DNA of 64,000 nt from Kangsaoukella pontilimi. Its GTDB lineage: Bacteria > Pseudomonadota > Alphaproteobacteria > Rhodobacterales > Rhodobacteraceae. The DNA lies in assembly GCF_009830125.1 (NCBI RefSeq), contig NZ_WUPT01000001.1:372001-436000 (forward strand), written 5' to 3'. Below are positions 43,733 to 51,489 of this stretch, in pieces. Both the position numbers and the translations under genes were made by a program. Below the pieces are notes generated by a model that had not been told where the DNA came from, ran no database searches, and was given only the letters and a program-made list of their open reading frames with translations. Every line of letters starts with the position of its first letter. The stretch's first letter is position 1.

Positions 43733-43990
43733 ATGCTGGTGGCAGATATGATGCGGGAACGGCTCGAGGCGGGTCTGGAGCCAAAAAGTCTTGAAATCAT
43801 TGATGAAAGTGAGCAGCACCGCGGGCATGCCGGGTATCAGGAAGGTGGGCAGAGCCACTTTCGGGTGCGGATCGCTTCGGACAGTTTCGAAGGCATGTCG
43901 CGCATCGAAAGGCACCGCTCGATCCACGCAGCACTCGGCAAGGACCTGGTGGCACGCATCCACGCGCTCGCCATAGAAATCGAAGCTTAG
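43733..43990 (+). CDS. BolA-family protein
   Basis: 85 residues from the ATG at 43733; ATG 43748 (MMRERLEAGL) is also possible. The fold is covered by LEPKSLEIIDESEQHRGHAG, SHFRVRIASDSFEGMSRIERHR and ALGKDLVARIHALAIE. The His residues of the HxGH-like segment fit [2Fe-2S] sharing with a monothiol glutaredoxin. It is divergent from the J-domain gene and overlaps the DUF4177 gene tail-to-tail by 4 bp. Confidence 0.93.
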   Translation: MLVADMMRERLEAGLEPKSLEIIDESEQHRGHAGYQEGGQSHFRVRIASDSFEGMSRIERHRSIHAALGKDLVARIHALAIEIEA

Positions 43991-44340
43991 GCGCCGGGCT
44001 CTGCCATCGGCGCCGTTGGTCGCGAGACGGCCGGCTCGCGCCGCCCCGTCGGCGCCGCGGGTGCCTCGCCAAGGGAGAGGGGTGTCGACACAACGCGCTC
44101 GCTGCCATGTGCCCGGCGACGGAAGATCAGGACGTTCTGCTCTGTCGTGACGGTGCCGGTCAGCCCCTTCCGTTCCTCACAAGGCAGCGTTTCAGCGCGC
44201 ACGTAGTCCCAGCCCTCCGCGGCCATCTCGTTCAGTTTCTCCGTCAGCGCCAGCGCAAACCGGTCTTCGGTCGTCTTCACGCCCTTCGCCTTCTTGCCCC
44301 GGTCGGGGGCGGGGACGACCTTGTATTCGAATGCCTGCAC
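43987..44340 (-). CDS. DUF4177 domain protein
   Basis: 117 residues. The DUF4177 core is at the N-terminus: MQAFEYKVVPAPDRGKKAKG, then LTEKLNEMAAEGWDYVRAE, then VTTEQNVLIFRRR. The C-terminal 35 residues are Pro/Ala-rich and probably unstructured (PAAPTGRREPAVSRPTAP). The function is unknown. Confidence 0.8.
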   Translation of the reverse strand: MQAFEYKVVPAPDRGKKAKGVKTTEDRFALALTEKLNEMAAEGWDYVRAETLPCEERKGLTGTVTTEQNVLIFRRRAHGSERVVSTPLSLGEAPAAPTGRREPAVSRPTAPMAEPGA

Positions 44341-44678
44341 CTGTCGCTCCTTGATCGCATACCCTCGGGGTGTTTTAGGCTGCCGCGAAAAGTCTGAACA
44401 GTGGAAAGAACACGATTCGTGCTCCGGTTGTCCGTCCGACCACCATTTACGACCTGTTCACACATTGCCGGGAAAAGTGGCGATCCTTGCCCGAATTGGC
44501 GACCAATAGGAAACAATACCGCCTTTCGAGCGCAGTTGTTCCTGAAGTGTCCGAAAAATATGACGGAATTCGTTAATTTTTGTGGCGAAACCCGGCCAAA
44601 GCCGCTACCTTCGGAGGGAGCCTGAGTGGAGTTCATCCGTTTGGGTTACGAGTAAACTGTGAGGTAAAGGGGGTTATC
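44341..44678. other. 338-bp region upstream of the VPLPA-CTERM gene
   Basis: No gene seen. It is AT-richer than the surroundings. A possible housekeeping promoter is TTGTGG (44580-44585), 18 nt, then GCTACC (44604-44609), giving a leader of about 65 nt. The long leader contains GAGGTAAAGGGGG close to the start codon. These are low-certainty readings. Confidence 0.35.
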
Positions 44679-45269
44679 ATGAACCTTAAGAAATTTATTT
44701 TTGGCGCGAGCGTTGCGGCTCTTCTGCCGTTCGCGGCTTCTGCTGCATCGGTGAGCATCATCGAAAATGGTGTCGACGAGGGCGGCGACGGCTACTTCAT
44801 CGGCAACAACGTGATTGAAGTTACCGATGGCGCGACCTTCGCCGCTCGTTTTTACGCCGATGATGGTGTCGGAGCGATCGACATTGCTGACGGTCCGGGA
44901 ACGATCACGTTCCTTCTGCAGAACACCACGTCTACGGACGCTCAGGTGACCTTTGTGGATGGCAACATCGATCAGTCGCCGCGTAACTACGGCTTCACCG
45001 GCGGCATCGACGTTTGGTTCGACGGAACGTCAACGTCTTTCGGCGTCGTGGACAACGTGGACCTTAACCGTACCTTCTCGCTGGGTGCGGGTGAATCGGT
45101 GGAATATGCCTTCGAATGGGACGGCATCTTCAACAACACCGATGACGACATCGGTCCGTTCATCGACTTCACCGTGACCGCGACCGCTGTTCCGGTCCCG
45201 GCTGCTGGTTTCCTTCTCCTCGGTGGTCTTGGCGGTCTCGCCATGATGCGCCGCCGGAAGAAGTCGTAA
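44679..45269 (+). CDS. VPLPA-CTERM sorting-domain exported protein
   Basis: 196 residues from the ATG at 44679 (MNLKKFIFGASVAALLPFAASAAS), a Sec signal peptide. The mature domain is acidic, low in Lys and rich in Thr/Asp/Gly (e.g. NVIEVTDGATFAARFY, GPGTITFLLQNTTSTD), with a beta-sandwich look. The C-terminus is VPVPAAGFLLLGGLGGL followed by MMRRRKKS: a VPLPA motif, hydrophobic helix and basic cluster, the sorting signal processed by exosortases. It is probably exported and attached to or released from the outer surface. No exosortase gene lies in the window. Confidence 0.92.
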   Translation: MNLKKFIFGASVAALLPFAASAASVSIIENGVDEGGDGYFIGNNVIEVTDGATFAARFYADDGVGAIDIADGPGTITFLLQNTTSTDAQVTFVDGNIDQSPRNYGFTGGIDVWFDGTSTSFGVVDNVDLNRTFSLGAGESVEYAFEWDGIFNNTDDDIGPFIDFTVTATAVPVPAAGFLLLGGLGGLAMMRRRKKS

Positions 45270-45294
45270 GCTAGCGCTTACCTGTACCTCACAC

Positions 45295-45325
45295 GGAAGG
45301 CGGTCCCAGTCGGGGCCGCCTTTCC
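45295..45325 (+). terminator. strong hairpin after the VPLPA-CTERM gene
   Basis: GGAAGGCGGTCCC/GGGGCCGCCTTTCC around the loop AGTC makes a long GC-rich hairpin 25 bp after the stop codon. No T run follows outside the stem, so it is a probable rather than textbook terminator. Confidence 0.6.
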
Positions 45326-45476
45326 GCATGTCTGAATATCAGGTGTGTTCCGTGCACATCATTGTCAGATGACACGCGCGACAATGCGCAGCCCGACCGC
45401 GTGACGCAGCCCGAGCCAAGCATATCATAAAAACGGTGAAATAGGTGGACGCGCCCCGTCCCGGCTCAAACAGCCG

Positions 45477-46988
45477 TCACAGGCCCAACTTGGCCGCGAC
45501 CAGATCGTTGACCGCTTTGGGGTTCGCCTTGCCGCCGGTCGCCTTCATCACCTGACCGACGAACCAGCCTGCCAGCTTCGGGTTCGACTTGGCCTTTTCG
45601 ACCTGAGCCGGGTTCTCGGCGATCACACGGTCCACTTCGGCCTCGATGGCGCCGGTATCCGTCACCTGCTTCATGCCGCGCTCTTCGACGATGGCCGCCG
45701 GGTCGCCGCCTTCGGTCCAGACGATCTCGAACAGGTCCTTGGCGATCTTGCCCGAGATGTCACCCTTGCCGATCAACTCGATGATGCCGCCAAGCTGCGC
45801 CGCCGACACGGGGCTGTCCGCGATGGACAGGTCTTCCTTCTTCAGCCGCCCGAAGAGTTCGTTGATGACCCAGTTGGCGGCGAGCTTTCCGTCGCGGCCC
45901 CTGGCCACTTCTTCGAAGAACGCGGCGCTTTCCACCTCGGCGGTCAGAACGCTCGCGTCGTATTCGGTCATGCCGTAATCGGTCACGAAGCGTTCCCGCT
46001 TGGCGTCCGGCAGTTCAGGCAGCGAGGCCGCGATATCGTCGACCCAGCCCTGCTCGATCTCGAGTGGCAGAAGGTCGGGGCAGGGGAAGTAGCGGTAATC
46101 ATGCGCCTCTTCCTTCGAACGCATCGACCGCGTCTCGCCCTTGTCGGGGTCGTAGAGTCGGGTTTCCTGCACCACTTCCTTGCCGTCTTCGATCAGGGCG
46201 ATCTGACGGCGCGCCTCGTATTCGATGGCCTGCTGGATGAAGCGCATCGAGTTCATGTTCTTGATCTCGCAGCGCGTGCCGAGATGGCTGAAATCCTGCG
46301 TGGCCTGATATTTCTCGTAATCCCCCGGACGGCACACCGAAACGTTCACGTCCGCCCTCAGGTTGCCGTTCTGCATGTTGCCGTCGCAGGTGCCGAGATA
46401 GCGCATGATCTGGCGCAGCTTGCCGACATAGGCGGCGGCCTCTTCCGGGCCGCGGATATCGGGGCGGCTGACGATCTCCATCAGCGCGACGCCCGTCCGG
46501 TTCAGGTCCACGAAGGACATATGCGGGTCCATGTCGTGGATCGACTTGCCGGCATCCTGTTCTAGGTGGATGCGCTCGATCCGAACCATGCGCGCCACGC
46601 CCGGCCCCATGTCCACCAGCACTTCGCCCTCACCCACGATGGGATGGTAAAGCTGGCTGATCTGATAACCCTGCGGCAGGTCGGGATAAAAGTAGTTCTT
46701 CCGGTCAAAGGCAGACCAGAGATTGATCGCCGCCTTCAGCCCGAGCCCCGTACGCACCGCCTGTGCCACGCAGAATTCGTTAATGACGGGAAGCATGCCC
46801 GGCATCGCCGCGTCCACAAAGGAGACATTCGAATTCGGCTCGGCACCGAACGTCGTAGAGGCGCCGGAAAAGAGCTTGGCCTGGGAGGCGACCTGCGCGT
46901 GAACCTCAAGCCCGATCACAAGCTCCCAATCGCCGGTCGCGCCGGCGATGGTCTTCGGTTTCGGGGACTCGTAGGTCAGATCCAGCAT
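45477..46988 (-). CDS. gatB: Asp-tRNA(Asn)/Glu-tRNA(Gln) amidotransferase subunit B
   Basis: 503 residues. The cradle domain starts [22 protein letters not shown], with [15 protein letters not shown] and [18 protein letters not shown]. The C-terminal YqeY-like tail ends [21 protein letters not shown]. GatB activates the mischarged tRNA for transamidation by GatA using ammonia relayed from glutamine. GatA and GatC are not adjacent, a common arrangement in alphaproteobacteria. Confidence 0.97.
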   Translation of the reverse strand: MLDLTYESPKPKTIAGATGDWELVIGLEVHAQVASQAKLFSGASTTFGAEPNSNVSFVDAAMPGMLPVINEFCVAQAVRTGLGLKAAINLWSAFDRKNYFYPDLPQGYQISQLYHPIVGEGEVLVDMGPGVARMVRIERIHLEQDAGKSIHDMDPHMSFVDLNRTGVALMEIVSRPDIRGPEEAAAYVGKLRQIMRYLGTCDGNMQNGNLRADVNVSVCRPGDYEKYQATQDFSHLGTRCEIKNMNSMRFIQQAIEYEARRQIALIEDGKEVVQETRLYDPDKGETRSMRSKEEAHDYRYFPCPDLLPLEIEQGWVDDIAASLPELPDAKRERFVTDYGMTEYDASVLTAEVESAAFFEEVARGRDGKLAANWVINELFGRLKKEDLSIADSPVSAAQLGGIIELIGKGDISGKIAKDLFEIVWTEGGDPAAIVEERGMKQVTDTGAIEAEVDRVIAENPAQVEKAKSNPKLAGWFVGQVMKATGGKANPKAVNDLVAAKLGL

Positions 46989-47118
46989 GGGTTCGGCTCC
47001 GCAATATCCGTGCGGTTTCTAGGCGCTCCAGCCGCACCCCGCAAGGCTGATCGTTCGGAACAAGTCCAGCGCGAAACCATTGGGTCAGTGAACTGTGTGA
47101 ACGAGTAAGGAGAATACA

Positions 47119-47679
47119 ATGACGAAGATAAATGATGCGAAAATCGCCATTCTTTCGACCCATGGCTTCGAACAGTCCGAGCTGGAAGTGCCGCTGAAAA
47201 AGCTGCGCGACGCCGGCGCCGAAGTTCACGTGATCTCGCCCGAGGACGGTCAGATCAAGGGGTGGGACGGCGACGACTGGGGCAACACGGTGCCTGTCGA
47301 CAAGACGCTCGATCAGGCGCTTGTGGCCGACTACACCGCGCTAGTGCTTCCGGGCGGTCAGATCAATCCGGACCTGCTGCGCGCCAATAAGGACGCGGTT
47401 AAATTCATCCGTGAGTTCCTGGAAACCGGCAAGATCGTCGCAGCCGTCTGCCACGCGCCTTGGCTTCTGATCGAGGCTGAGGCTGCCGATGGTCGCCAGA
47501 TGACGTCCTACCACTCGATCAAGATCGACATGATCAATGCCGGCGCGAAGTGGGTTGATGAGCCGGTCGTCGCCGACGAGGGCATCATCACCAGCCGTAA
47601 TCCCGACGACCTCGACGCCTTCGTGGCGAAGATCATCGAAGAGGTGGAAGAGGGCCGGCACTATCGCTCTGCGGCGTAA
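47119..47679 (+). CDS. DJ-1/PfpI-family protein
   Basis: 186 residues, one class-I amidotransferase-like domain. The nucleophile Cys is at the elbow in VAAVCHAPWLLIEA (about residue 115) with the adjacent His. FEQSELEVPLKKLRDAGAEV gives the Glu of the family, and LVLPGGQINPDLLR the oxyanion region. Related YraA/YhbO-type proteins are stress-induced and have been linked to deglycase or peptidase activities, which remain debated. A terminator follows. Confidence 0.92.
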   Translation: MTKINDAKIAILSTHGFEQSELEVPLKKLRDAGAEVHVISPEDGQIKGWDGDDWGNTVPVDKTLDQALVADYTALVLPGGQINPDLLRANKDAVKFIREFLETGKIVAAVCHAPWLLIEAEAADGRQMTSYHSIKIDMINAGAKWVDEPVVADEGIITSRNPDDLDAFVAKIIEEVEEGRHYRSAA

Positions 47680-47703
47680 ATCCGCCACCCTGACCGACTG
47701 ATG

Positions 47704-47735
47704 AAACGCCCCGGGCTTGGCCGCGGGGCGTTTTT
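47704..47735 (+). terminator. rho-independent terminator after the PfpI gene
   Basis: Stem CGCCCCG/CGGGGCG with a GC-rich loop, extended by AAA/TTT and followed by TTTTT, 25 bp after the stop. Confidence 0.88.
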
Positions 47736-47781
47736 CGTGCTTTGCTCTTTGGACGCGGGGGCGAGTCACGTGAAGGAAATC

Positions 47782-48384
47782 ATGGCCCGTATTGGACTGT
47801 TTGGCGCCGCCGCCATTGTTCTGTTCGTATTCTCCTGCGGTCGCGACGCGCCGGAGGTCACAGTGCCCGAGAAAGCGGCTGCCGTCCGGCCTCAGGTCGG
47901 CTGGGACGTCTCGCCCAATGCCGAGCGCTGGACGCGCGCCGCGCTCGTCGCCCTCGACACCCACGGGGCGGCACTTCCCGACATGGTGCCCGCGGATATC
48001 GATGCCTATTGTCCCGGCTACCAAACCGCCACGCGCGACGAGCGCAAGGCCTTCTGGGTCGCGCTTCTGTCGGCTCTGTCGCGGCACGAAAGCACGTGGC
48101 GGCCCGATGTGTCGGGCGGTGACGGCCGCTGGCATGGCCTCTTGCAGATTTCTCCCGGTACGGCGCGCGGCTACGGCTGTCAGGCGCAGACGTCGTCCGA
48201 GCTGAAGGTCGGCGCGGCGAACCTTGCCTGCGGTCTCAGGATCATGGCGGTGACGGTTCCGCGTGACGGCGTCATCTCAGCCGGAATGCGCGGCGTCGCG
48301 GCGGATTGGGGGCCGTTCCACCAGTCGCGGAAACGCGAGGATATCAAGGCCCGTACGCGGGCACAGCCCTTCTGCACCGAATGA
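47782..48384 (+). CDS. SLT-type (lysozyme-like) transglycosylase-domain protein, copy 1
   Basis: 200 residues from the ATG at 47782 (MARIGLFGAAAIVLFVFSCGRD), GAAGGAAATC upstream. The hydrophobic start ending FSCG resembles a lipoprotein signal. The SLT core has the catalytic Glu in LSRHESTWRPDVSGG and the partner motif HGLLQISPGTARGYG. Lytic transglycosylases cleave peptidoglycan glycan strands in the periplasm. The next gene encodes a paralog and overlaps it by 4 bp. Confidence 0.85.
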   Translation: MARIGLFGAAAIVLFVFSCGRDAPEVTVPEKAAAVRPQVGWDVSPNAERWTRAALVALDTHGAALPDMVPADIDAYCPGYQTATRDERKAFWVALLSALSRHESTWRPDVSGGDGRWHGLLQISPGTARGYGCQAQTSSELKVGAANLACGLRIMAVTVPRDGVISAGMRGVAADWGPFHQSRKREDIKARTRAQPFCTE

Positions 48385-49088
48385 CCCGCGTCGTTTCAGC
48401 CGCCCTCGTGGCCTTGCTCGCGACTGCGGGTGCGCTCTTGGCGGAAACGCAGCCGGGCGCCCTCCCGGAGGCGGCAGAGGCCGAGGCGCTGGCGGCCCCC
48501 GTCGCCACGGATCGGCCACCCTATCGAGAGATGTCCGTGCCGCGCGCCCGCTGGGAGCACCGGGGCAATGGCGAGCTTTGGACGCGCGTTGCGCTCTCGG
48601 CAGTCGAGACTCACGGCCAGCCGCTGATCGAGACGGTGCCGCGCGATATCGGAGAGTGGTGCCCAGCCTATTCCGAGAACGGTCCCGAAGACCGGGCGGC
48701 CTTCTGGGTGGGGCTTTTGTCCACGTTGTCGCGTTATGAAAGTACGTGGAATCCACGCGCGGTCGGCGGCAACGGGCGGTGGTTCGGGCTTTTGCAGATC
48801 TATCCGCCCACAGCCGAGTTCCGCGATTGCCGTGTGCAGACGGGCGAGGGGCTGAAACGCGCGTCGGCCAACCTGAATTGCGCGGTCCGGATCATGGCCA
48901 TCACCGTTCCGCGTGACGAGGCGATATCGGTGAAGGACACGCGCTGGCGCGGTGTCGCCGCCGATTGGGGTCCGATCCGGACGCCTTGGATGCAGCGGGA
49001 CATGAAGCGTTATACCAGCCGGCAGACCTATTGCCGCCGCCTTGAAGAGGTACGGCCTCCCGCACGCCCCGTGGCCTCAGCCGAATAG
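48381..49088 (+). CDS. SLT-type transglycosylase-domain protein, copy 2
   Basis: 235 residues starting MTRVVSAALVALLATAGALL, with a signal peptide cleaved about LLAET. The catalytic Glu is in LSRYESTWNPRAVGG, followed by FGLLQIYPPTAEFRDC. Segment order and spacing match copy 1 (ALVALDTHGAALPDMVPADI there, ALSAVETHGQPLIETVPRDI here), so this is a tandem duplication. It has an extra Pro-rich N-terminal stretch (about 25-50) and a basic tail. The ATGA overlap implies cotranslation. Confidence 0.85.
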   Translation: MTRVVSAALVALLATAGALLAETQPGALPEAAEAEALAAPVATDRPPYREMSVPRARWEHRGNGELWTRVALSAVETHGQPLIETVPRDIGEWCPAYSENGPEDRAAFWVGLLSTLSRYESTWNPRAVGGNGRWFGLLQIYPPTAEFRDCRVQTGEGLKRASANLNCAVRIMAITVPRDEAISVKDTRWRGVAADWGPIRTPWMQRDMKRYTSRQTYCRRLEEVRPPARPVASAE

Positions 49089-49090
49089 CC

Positions 49091-50332
49091 TCAGGCCGCC
49101 ACGCGCGGGCGGCTGGTGGTGACCTCGACGAATTGCTTGGGGCCGGTCGGATCTGCGTCGAAGACGCTTTTCAGCCGGGCGCGGATATCCTGCAGGGGCT
49201 GGTGCCAGAGCCGGGGATAGATCACGCCCAGATGCCGTTTGACCAGCGCGTCAAAGGCCGAGGCCATGATCGCCTGACGCTCTTCGGACCCGTGCTGCGC
49301 TTCGCGCGCCAGACAGGCGGCGGCCCAGTTGACCTCGGCCTGGGTGCCCGAAAGGCGTGCCAGGTCCATCAGGCCGGCGGCAAGGATGTCGTCTTCGAAG
49401 AGAAGGCGGGTCGTTTCATCCGCCTCAATCACCGGGATCGCGAATAGCGCATACCCGCCCTTGCCGATGGTTTCGCGCGTGCGGCGCTCGGCCTTTAGCG
49501 CCTCGAGCCGGATCTCGTCACTCGTGCCGAAGCGTTCGGGCAGAAGGTTGCCGCCATGCTGGGCATAGATGGCCGGATCGGTCGGGTCGAGATCGATCCA
49601 GTCCTCGAACGCCGGCCTGAGCCGCGCGCCGCCATCGGGCATTCCAAGGGCGAGGCGATAGATCGTTCCGCCCAGAAGCGGCGACATGTAAGCCACCGGG
49701 TCATAGTCGGACAGAATGGCTTCGGCCCTGAGGTAGTGATGCGCCATCCGGCGCCATGCCGCGGCGCGTTCGGACGACGGCCAGAAATCGGCGCTGCAGG
49801 TTTCAGCCACGCACATATGCGCACGCGCGGCCAGAACGGCCAGGATATGATCATCGGGCGTCTCGCGGTGCCGCTCGACAAACCGCTCCACCGAGATTTC
49901 CGCCTTCTCAAGGTCTTCGACGCTTTTCCGCGAGCCCTCGTCGATGAGGTTCTGAAGTCCGGCGAGACAGGTTTCGATGGCAATGTCATGATAGCGTCCG
50001 CCACCCGGCGTCGCCTCAAGGCGAGCCTCCCATCTGGAGATACGTGCAGACAATTCCTGCCAATCGCCGGCAATGACCAGTGTGCTGATACTGTCGATGA
50101 TCCCAGCGCGGGCAAGGTGGTCGGGGTCGCGGTGCACCACGGGCAGAAGCAATTCGCGGGGAAGCGCGTTCATGGCGTCACGGCGTTCTGCGGCCTCGCT
50201 CTGGTGGCGCAACTCCTTCACGCGACCGACGGCCAGGGCGCCGAGAAGCGTGAGCGAAAATGCAGCGACGACCGGCCCCGACAGTGTCGAGGTCAGGGTG
50301 GATATCGATTCGTTTATGAACTCGGTTGCCAT
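49091..50332 (-). CDS. membrane-anchored protein of unknown function, probably helical repeat
   Basis: 413 residues. One transmembrane helix lies near the N-terminus (about 17-36, LSGPVVAAFSLTLLGALAV). The rest is predicted helical and rich in Arg/Ala/Glu, with TPR-like spacing (ILAVLAARAHMCVAETC, MAHHYLRAEAILSDYDP, WAAACLAREAQHGSEE). I recognise no catalytic motif. It converges with the SLT genes (2 bp gap). A scaffold role in the cytoplasm is the most that can be suggested. Confidence 0.75.
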   Translation of the reverse strand: MATEFINESISTLTSTLSGPVVAAFSLTLLGALAVGRVKELRHQSEAAERRDAMNALPRELLLPVVHRDPDHLARAGIIDSISTLVIAGDWQELSARISRWEARLEATPGGGRYHDIAIETCLAGLQNLIDEGSRKSVEDLEKAEISVERFVERHRETPDDHILAVLAARAHMCVAETCSADFWPSSERAAAWRRMAHHYLRAEAILSDYDPVAYMSPLLGGTIYRLALGMPDGGARLRPAFEDWIDLDPTDPAIYAQHGGNLLPERFGTSDEIRLEALKAERRTRETIGKGGYALFAIPVIEADETTRLLFEDDILAAGLMDLARLSGTQAEVNWAAACLAREAQHGSEERQAIMASAFDALVKRHLGVIYPRLWHQPLQDIRARLKSVFDADPTGPKQFVEVTTSRPRVAA

Positions 50333-50415
50333 GGCGCGCTCACACTGGTGGTTAACGCCATTTTCACGTCTTTTTCGGCAACTTTATGGCAGTCTGCTGT
50401 TCTTTAAGCCAGATT

Positions 50416-51282
50416 TCAGCGTGCCCAAGTGGGCATGCGCGTGTTCTGAACAAGCGATACAGCGGGGGCGTGGCGGCCGCCAAGAGCCAGCGTCGTGCGT
50501 TTCAGAAGCTCGATACCTTCTTCGGATTTCGCTGGAAGGGCCGAGGCCGAAACGGGCTCGCCCACGGTCAGACGATAGGGTTGACGGTCCTTGTTCAGGG
50601 TCTCGTGGAAGAGCGTGATGTCCCTCAGCGTCGGGTGTATGCGGTCGAAAAGGTAGAAGAGCGCAGAGTTTCGCGCCCGGATATTCACCGGGATGACGGG
50701 CAGGTCGTATTTCCGTGCGATCATCGCGGCAGACGGCATCCAGTCCCGCTCGTGCAGGCCGAGGCCGCGCCGTTTCGCCAGCCGTCCGGATGGGAAAATG
50801 ACACCCAAGCGGCCGTTTTCAATGGCTTTTCGTGTATATTCCATTGTTTCGCGGGTTTTCGCGCGGCTGCGTTTCTCGGGTCGCCATTCGACCGGTGCGA
50901 TCAGGCTTTCGAACTGGGGCAGAAGCCTCAGAATGTCGGAATTGGCATAGATGAAGAGGTCGGGTCGAAGGGGCCAGATCGCGTGATGCAGCATGATGCC
51001 GTCGGCGATGCCGGTCGGGTGGTTCGCCACGATCAGGGCGGGGCCGTTCCGGGGAATGTGCTCCAGGCCGCTGACGTCGACATTCCGTGCCAGAAGGCCG
51101 GCGACATGGTGCATGATCCGGTCGGTCGGCCAGTCCTTGTAAAGCCGCCCCAGCTCCAATGTCCGTTCATAACCCAAAAGGCCCATCAGCCCTTCGCGCA
51201 AGCTGCGCATTCCGGGTTCTGTGCCGAAGAGCCAAGGGGCCCGTTCTTCAATCAGGGGATCGAGACGCTCTTTCATACCCAA
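50416..51282 (-). CDS. 1-acyl-glycerol-phosphate-type acyltransferase (PlsC-like / hemolysin-like)
   Basis: 288 residues. The acyltransferase block reads LIVANHPTGIADGIML, an N-H-P-(x)4-D variant of the HX4D motif, followed by FPSGRLAKRRG in place of the EGTRS motif and PVIPVNIRARN. This pattern is close to the ornithine-lipid acyltransferase and hemolysin-like group rather than to PlsC proper. It should act at the inner-membrane face. No OlsB partner is visible here. Confidence 0.85.
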   Translation of the reverse strand: MGMKERLDPLIEERAPWLFGTEPGMRSLREGLMGLLGYERTLELGRLYKDWPTDRIMHHVAGLLARNVDVSGLEHIPRNGPALIVANHPTGIADGIMLHHAIWPLRPDLFIYANSDILRLLPQFESLIAPVEWRPEKRSRAKTRETMEYTRKAIENGRLGVIFPSGRLAKRRGLGLHERDWMPSAAMIARKYDLPVIPVNIRARNSALFYLFDRIHPTLRDITLFHETLNKDRQPYRLTVGEPVSASALPAKSEEGIELLKRTTLALGGRHAPAVSLVQNTRMPTWAR

Positions 51283-51489
51283 CCTCTACAAACCGAGCGC
51301 AATCGTTTTATGACGGCAGTCTACCACCCAACGCGGGGTGCCTCATGCGTCACGGCGCAATTCTGCCGATGATCCAATAACGTCTGGCCCCGCACCTGGG
51401 TTCCTGGCGTGGAAAAAGCGCCTGCTGACGGGGCCTTGCGGTGCAAAGCTGATATGGTCGCGCTGCGCAGCGCTGACCCCGAGGCCGCT

